Made by a program: the position numbers and the translations under genes
Notes under the pieces: generated by a model
The model's input: the letters and a program-made list of their open reading frames with translations, nothing else
The model's database searches: none
What the model was told of the DNA's origin: nothing
Source: Geomesophilobacter sediminis
GTDB taxonomy: Bacteria > Desulfobacterota > Desulfuromonadia > Geobacterales > Geobacteraceae
NCBI RefSeq assembly: GCF_016458275.1
Contig: NZ_JAEMHM010000030.1
Coordinates: 1-58,466, forward strand
Length of the DNA stretch: 58,466 bases
Direction: 5' to 3'
Part shown: piece by piece, positions 55,827 through 58,466 of the stretch
Layout of the letters: every line of letters starts with the position of its first letter
How positions within the stretch are numbered: position 1 is the stretch's first letter

Positions 55827-56210
55827 TCACTTGGCTATCTTCAGCTCGTTTTTGAGTTTCATCTTGCGATGGACGCTTTTGGCAATCTCTTCTGCTCGAT
55901 TTCGCTCCGCAGCCGATTTGACGGTCCCGCTCAAGACAACCTCCTCCTTGGTCCCCTCCACCGTCACCTGCTGAAAAGCCGGTCCTGCCTGCCGCAACGC
56001 ATCCTGCACCCGCATCGCGGTTACCTTGTTGTCGAGCAGCGGCCCTTCGTGGGTAGGCTCGGGCTTGTTCTGCGGCTCCTGCCCTCCCTTGGGTTCGACC
56101 ACCTTCTCGATCTCCTTGGTCGCCTCTTTCTTGAAAAAAGAGCAGCCGCCCACCAGGCCGGCAATGAGCAGGGGCACCAGCAGCTTGCGCAGCCCGCGGG
56201 TCGCTTTCAT
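55827..56210 (-). CDS. BON-domain lipoprotein
   Basis: 127 aa. Lipobox LVGGC after a short basic signal peptide; then a charged Pro/Glu/Lys linker; then a single BON-like domain (about 65-127): RVQDALRQAGPAFQQVTVEG, VVLSGTVKSAAERNRAEEIA and a Lys-rich end. BON domains bind membranes or phospholipids. The start overlaps the pqiB stop (ATGA), so it is the third gene of pqiA-pqiB-x. In E. coli this slot holds the unrelated lipoprotein PqiC, which suggests functional replacement. Confidence 0.85.
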   Translation of the reverse strand: MKATRGLRKLLVPLLIAGLVGGCSFFKKEATKEIEKVVEPKGGQEPQNKPEPTHEGPLLDNKVTAMRVQDALRQAGPAFQQVTVEGTKEEVVLSGTVKSAAERNRAEEIAKSVHRKMKLKNELKIAK

Positions 56211-57145
56211 TTTCTTGCCTTCCTTTCCGCGGCCGGGACCGGCGGGGGATGACCGCCGACCAGCGGGAGGGGGATTTCCGGAAACCAGCGCAGCCAGGAT
56301 TCTTCCGCCTTGTCGTAGAGCCGGAACGCCGCCCCGTCGTGGGCTTCGGGCTGATTGGCGTCCGGGGTGGCAAAGCCGATGCCGCCGGTCAGCAGGGTGC
56401 GGGCGGACTGCGCCGTGATGTCGATCCCCCCGAGACCGACGCTGATGTTGACGCCACCGGCATTCCAGAACTTGGAGTTCATCCGGACCAGCGGAGCATA
56501 CTTTCGGTCGATGTTGAGGAAGATCCGCACCGTCTGCGCCGTCGGCCCCAACTCGGCCTGGTGGACCTCGCCCACCTGGATCCCGTGATAGGTCACCGGC
56601 GAGTGCTCCTTGACCGAGCCGAGCTTCTCGGCCAGGAGCACGACCCGGCGCCCCGGCTCCTCCTTCTGGGTCGCCGGTGCCTCGGGGACGCCACGGAATT
56701 CCGTCTGACGCTTTCCTTTTCCCGGCTCCACCGTGAGGTACGCGCCCCCCATGATTGTCTGCAGACCGGTTATCTCGTTAAGACCGATCCGCGCCCGTTC
56801 GACCCAGAAGATGGAACCCTCACGGGCCAAGCTGTCAGTACCCTGGTCCAGCGCGACGGTAACCTTTACCATCCGCGTGTCGGGCGTCAGCTCGATCTCC
56901 TTCACTTTGCCGACCTGCACACCTCGAAATTTCATCTGGGACTTCCCCTGCTGCAGCCCCACCGCGTTATCGAAATAGATGTGCAGCGTCGGCCCCTTCC
57001 GGATCACGTCCGCATAGACGATCCACCCGGCAATGAGTATCGCTCCCAACGGAATCAGCCAGAAGAGATAGCGTCTCCAATTTCTGCGCACCTCGGCCCT
57101 GGGCAATTTTTCGCCCGGGTGCGTCCCTTCCCCGGTGCCGTTCAT
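56207..57145 (-). CDS. pqiB: PqiB/MlaD-like MCE-domain protein
   Basis: 312 aa. One N-terminal membrane helix (FWLIPLGAILIAGWIVYADV), then an MCE domain (GPTLHIYFDNAVGLQQGKSQ, VQVGKVKEIELTPD) and a second, MCE-like part (KEHSPVTYHGIQVGEVHQAE, RIFLNIDRKYAPLVRMNSKF). E. coli PqiB has three MCE domains and about 546 residues, so this is a short two-MCE form. MCE proteins form periplasmic tunnels for lipid movement between membranes. ATGA overlaps with pqiA upstream and the BON lipoprotein downstream. GGAGGAG precedes the ATG. Confidence 0.88.
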   Translation of the reverse strand: MNGTGEGTHPGEKLPRAEVRRNWRRYLFWLIPLGAILIAGWIVYADVIRKGPTLHIYFDNAVGLQQGKSQMKFRGVQVGKVKEIELTPDTRMVKVTVALDQGTDSLAREGSIFWVERARIGLNEITGLQTIMGGAYLTVEPGKGKRQTEFRGVPEAPATQKEEPGRRVVLLAEKLGSVKEHSPVTYHGIQVGEVHQAELGPTAQTVRIFLNIDRKYAPLVRMNSKFWNAGGVNISVGLGGIDITAQSARTLLTGGIGFATPDANQPEAHDGAAFRLYDKAEESWLRWFPEIPLPLVGGHPPPVPAAERKARK

Positions 57146-57744
57146 GGTTTCTCCTCCGTATCCCAAAGCAGACGCGTGTCGAAGGTGATGGTGGCACAGA
57201 TGGTGAGGACAACAACGGCGGCAAAAGAGAAAACCCCGGCCCCCGGATGGACCGTGGCCACCTCACCCAGCTCCGCGATCGACACCAGCATGGCCAGCAG
57301 GGTCACCTCCAGCATGTTCCACGGATCGATGATCTTGATGATCTTGTAGACCCAGGCGCGAAGCCTCTTCCAGCGCGGCCAGGGAAGGGTCAAAGAAAGG
57401 AAAAGCAGGCCGAGTATCTTCAGCGCCGGAGAAAGGATGCTGGTGGTAAAGACAAGGCTCCCGACAAAGTAGTTTCCCTGTTCAAAGAGTCCCATGATCC
57501 CCTGGAAGATGGTGGTGTCCTCTTCCATGCCCCAGTAGTCGGTCTGCACGATGGGAAAGAGATTGGCCGGGAAGTAGAGGATGAGCGCGGCGAGGGCGAG
57601 GCAGAAGGTGCGGGTGCGGCTGTCCGGCTTGCGCCGGTGGATGACGAATTGGCAGCGGGGGCAGATGGCGCGGGTGCCTTCCGGAAGGACGGCGTCCATC
57701 CGCTGCACGAGTCCGCAGGTTTGACAGGAGACGATCTGTTCCAT
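57142..57744 (-). CDS. pqiA: PqiA-like membrane protein
   Basis: 200 aa, one PqiA module (E. coli PqiA has two, about 417 aa). An N-terminal zinc-ribbon-like pair CQTCG...CPRC, then four helices: FCLALAALILYFPANLFPIV, the TTIFQGIMGLFEQGNYFVGS region, LKILGLLFLSLTLPW and LLAMLVSIAELGEVATVHPG with the final VVVLTICATITFD. It is thought to be the inner-membrane partner of PqiB in lipid transport. GAGGTGCCCC precedes the ATG. First gene of the operon. Confidence 0.9.
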   Translation of the reverse strand: MEQIVSCQTCGLVQRMDAVLPEGTRAICPRCQFVIHRRKPDSRTRTFCLALAALILYFPANLFPIVQTDYWGMEEDTTIFQGIMGLFEQGNYFVGSLVFTTSILSPALKILGLLFLSLTLPWPRWKRLRAWVYKIIKIIDPWNMLEVTLLAMLVSIAELGEVATVHPGAGVFSFAAVVVLTICATITFDTRLLWDTEEKP

Positions 57745-58014
57745 GGGGCACCTCGCGAGGATCAGGCACGGGAAACGAGGCGGGCAAAACGGCAGTAGGT
57801 CAATGGTTACAGCAGGTTCCGACGCAAAAACATTGGCAAAGTGTACGATCCGGCTTGGGCGTGTCAACTGCACTGCATGACCTTTTTCACATCCTTCTCA
57901 CCATGGGAAGGCACCCTCACCGGAAGGCACCGGCGCCCTGGTTCAATCATCGCGTGGCTCAATCAAGCGGTTGAGTCGGCACCCCTCGGCGCCCCTCCCG
58001 CAGGTATTCCTGCT
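57745..58014. other. Upstream region of pqiA, no gene seen
   Basis: Nothing convincing besides the probable pqiA promoter region. Frames here stay open only as extensions of the minisatellite reading frames. Confidence 0.5.
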
Positions 58015-58392
58015 CACCAGACTGGTGTCCCTGCTCACCACTCCGGTATCCCTGCTCACCACTCCGGTACCCTTGCTCACCACTCCGGTATCCCTGCTCA
58101 CCACTCCGGTACCCTTCTTCACCACTCCGGTACCCTTCTTCACCACTCCGGTACCCTTCTTCACCACTCCGGTACCCTTGTTCACCACTCCGGTACCCTT
58201 GTTCACCACTCCGGTACCCCTGTTCACCACTCCGGTACCCCTGTTCACCACTCCGGTACCCCTGTTCACCACTCCGGTATCCCTGCTCACCACTCCGGTA
58301 TCCCTGCTCACCACTCCGGTATCCCTGCTCACCACTCCGGTATCCCTGCTCACCACTCCGGTGCCCTTGCTCACCACTCCGGTACCCCTGGG
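58015..58392. repeat. 21-bp tandem repeat (minisatellite), 17 units plus one degenerate
   Basis: Unit CACCACTCCGGTATCCCTGC+T repeats 17 times (58036-58392) after a diverged copy (58015-58035). The first 12 bases are invariant; bases 13-21 vary in blocks (ATCCCTGCT, ACCCTTCTT, ACCCTTGTT, ACCCCTGTT, GCCCTTGCT). All three plus frames and two minus frames are open, giving heptapeptides AHHSGIP or LLTTPVS (plus) and TGVVSRD (minus). No start codon with a ribosome-binding site fits any of them, so coding is unproven. Confidence 0.92.
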
Positions 58393-58466
58393 CGTGTAAA
58401 GGATTTTGTGTAAATGCCCCATCGGCTACATAACGGGCATTCTTCCCTCGTAAATGATTGAGAACT

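Noticed and set aside
58036-58392. CRISPR array
   Set aside because: The repeats are directly adjacent, with no unique spacers and a 21-bp period, so this is a tandem repeat. No cas genes are present.
57943-58422. Heptad-repeat protein on the minus strand over the minisatellite
   Set aside because: No ribosome-binding site before its ATG, and variation between units changes amino acids in every frame without a bias for one. Kept as a repeat only.

Overview
The window is about 58 kb of GC-rich, gene-dense bacterial chromosome. It has no rRNA, tRNA, CRISPR array, prophage or intact insertion sequence that I can see. The gene content suggests an anaerobic Desulfuromonadia/Geobacter-like bacterium: a four-subunit periplasmic Hyb [NiFe]-hydrogenase, dusB-ntrB-ntrC in a row, a YfiR-type periplasmic protein beside a hybrid kinase, a GlgE/TreS/TreYZ glucan-trehalose operon and many REP-like palindromes. 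The taxonomic assignment is inference; no marker gene was compared.

Layout. (1) 130-5707, minus strand: TonB-dependent receptor, YfiR-like protein and CHASE8-type hybrid kinase, probably one signalling operon. (2) 5909-7464, minus: small exported proteins (SYLF domain, glycine-zipper lipoprotein, unknown). (3) 7738-20907, plus: treZ, GH57/DUF3536 protein, treY, glgE, treS-maltokinase fusion and a small lipoprotein. Together these can interconvert trehalose, maltose-1-phosphate and alpha-glucan. (4) 21443-26643, plus: hydrogenase hybS-hybA-hybB-hybL behind a palindrome-rich leader. (5) 26864-36011: MidA-like methyltransferase, HAD phosphatase, aspartase/fumarase-family lyase, NifU-like scaffold, phospholipase-D-type synthase, mutS2, a DHFR-TPR fusion and recO. 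(6) 36237-40791: dnaB, an AT-rich repeat-bounded spacer, a possible FabMG-like reductase, a receiver-PilZ protein and a convergent isochorismatase-family hydrolase. (7) 40932-46282, minus: ntrC, ntrB, dusB (the classic nifR3-ntrBC order), a sirtuin and a YbaK-type deacylase. (8) 46423-51447, plus: orphan receiver, cysteine-cluster protein, TSCPD protein, small membrane protein, fabI, hflX (apparently started at ATT) and a TRIC/UPF0126 channel. (9) 51825-57744: a ClC transporter, Pal, a MarR regulator, a truncated ClC-CBS gene abutting a truncated DUF4396 gene, and a pqiA-pqiB-BON lipoprotein operon. (10) 58015-58392: a 21-bp minisatellite.

The best leads are the TonB receptor/YfiR/CHASE8-kinase operon, the complete GlgE-TreYZ loop with a GH57 partner, the DHFR-TPR fusion, the ATT start of hflX, the ClC/DUF4396 rearrangement junction, the nested REP palindromes and the terminal minisatellite. 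Nothing in the window is clearly an entirely new system. The YfiR/CHASE8 kinase operon is the nearest to one.
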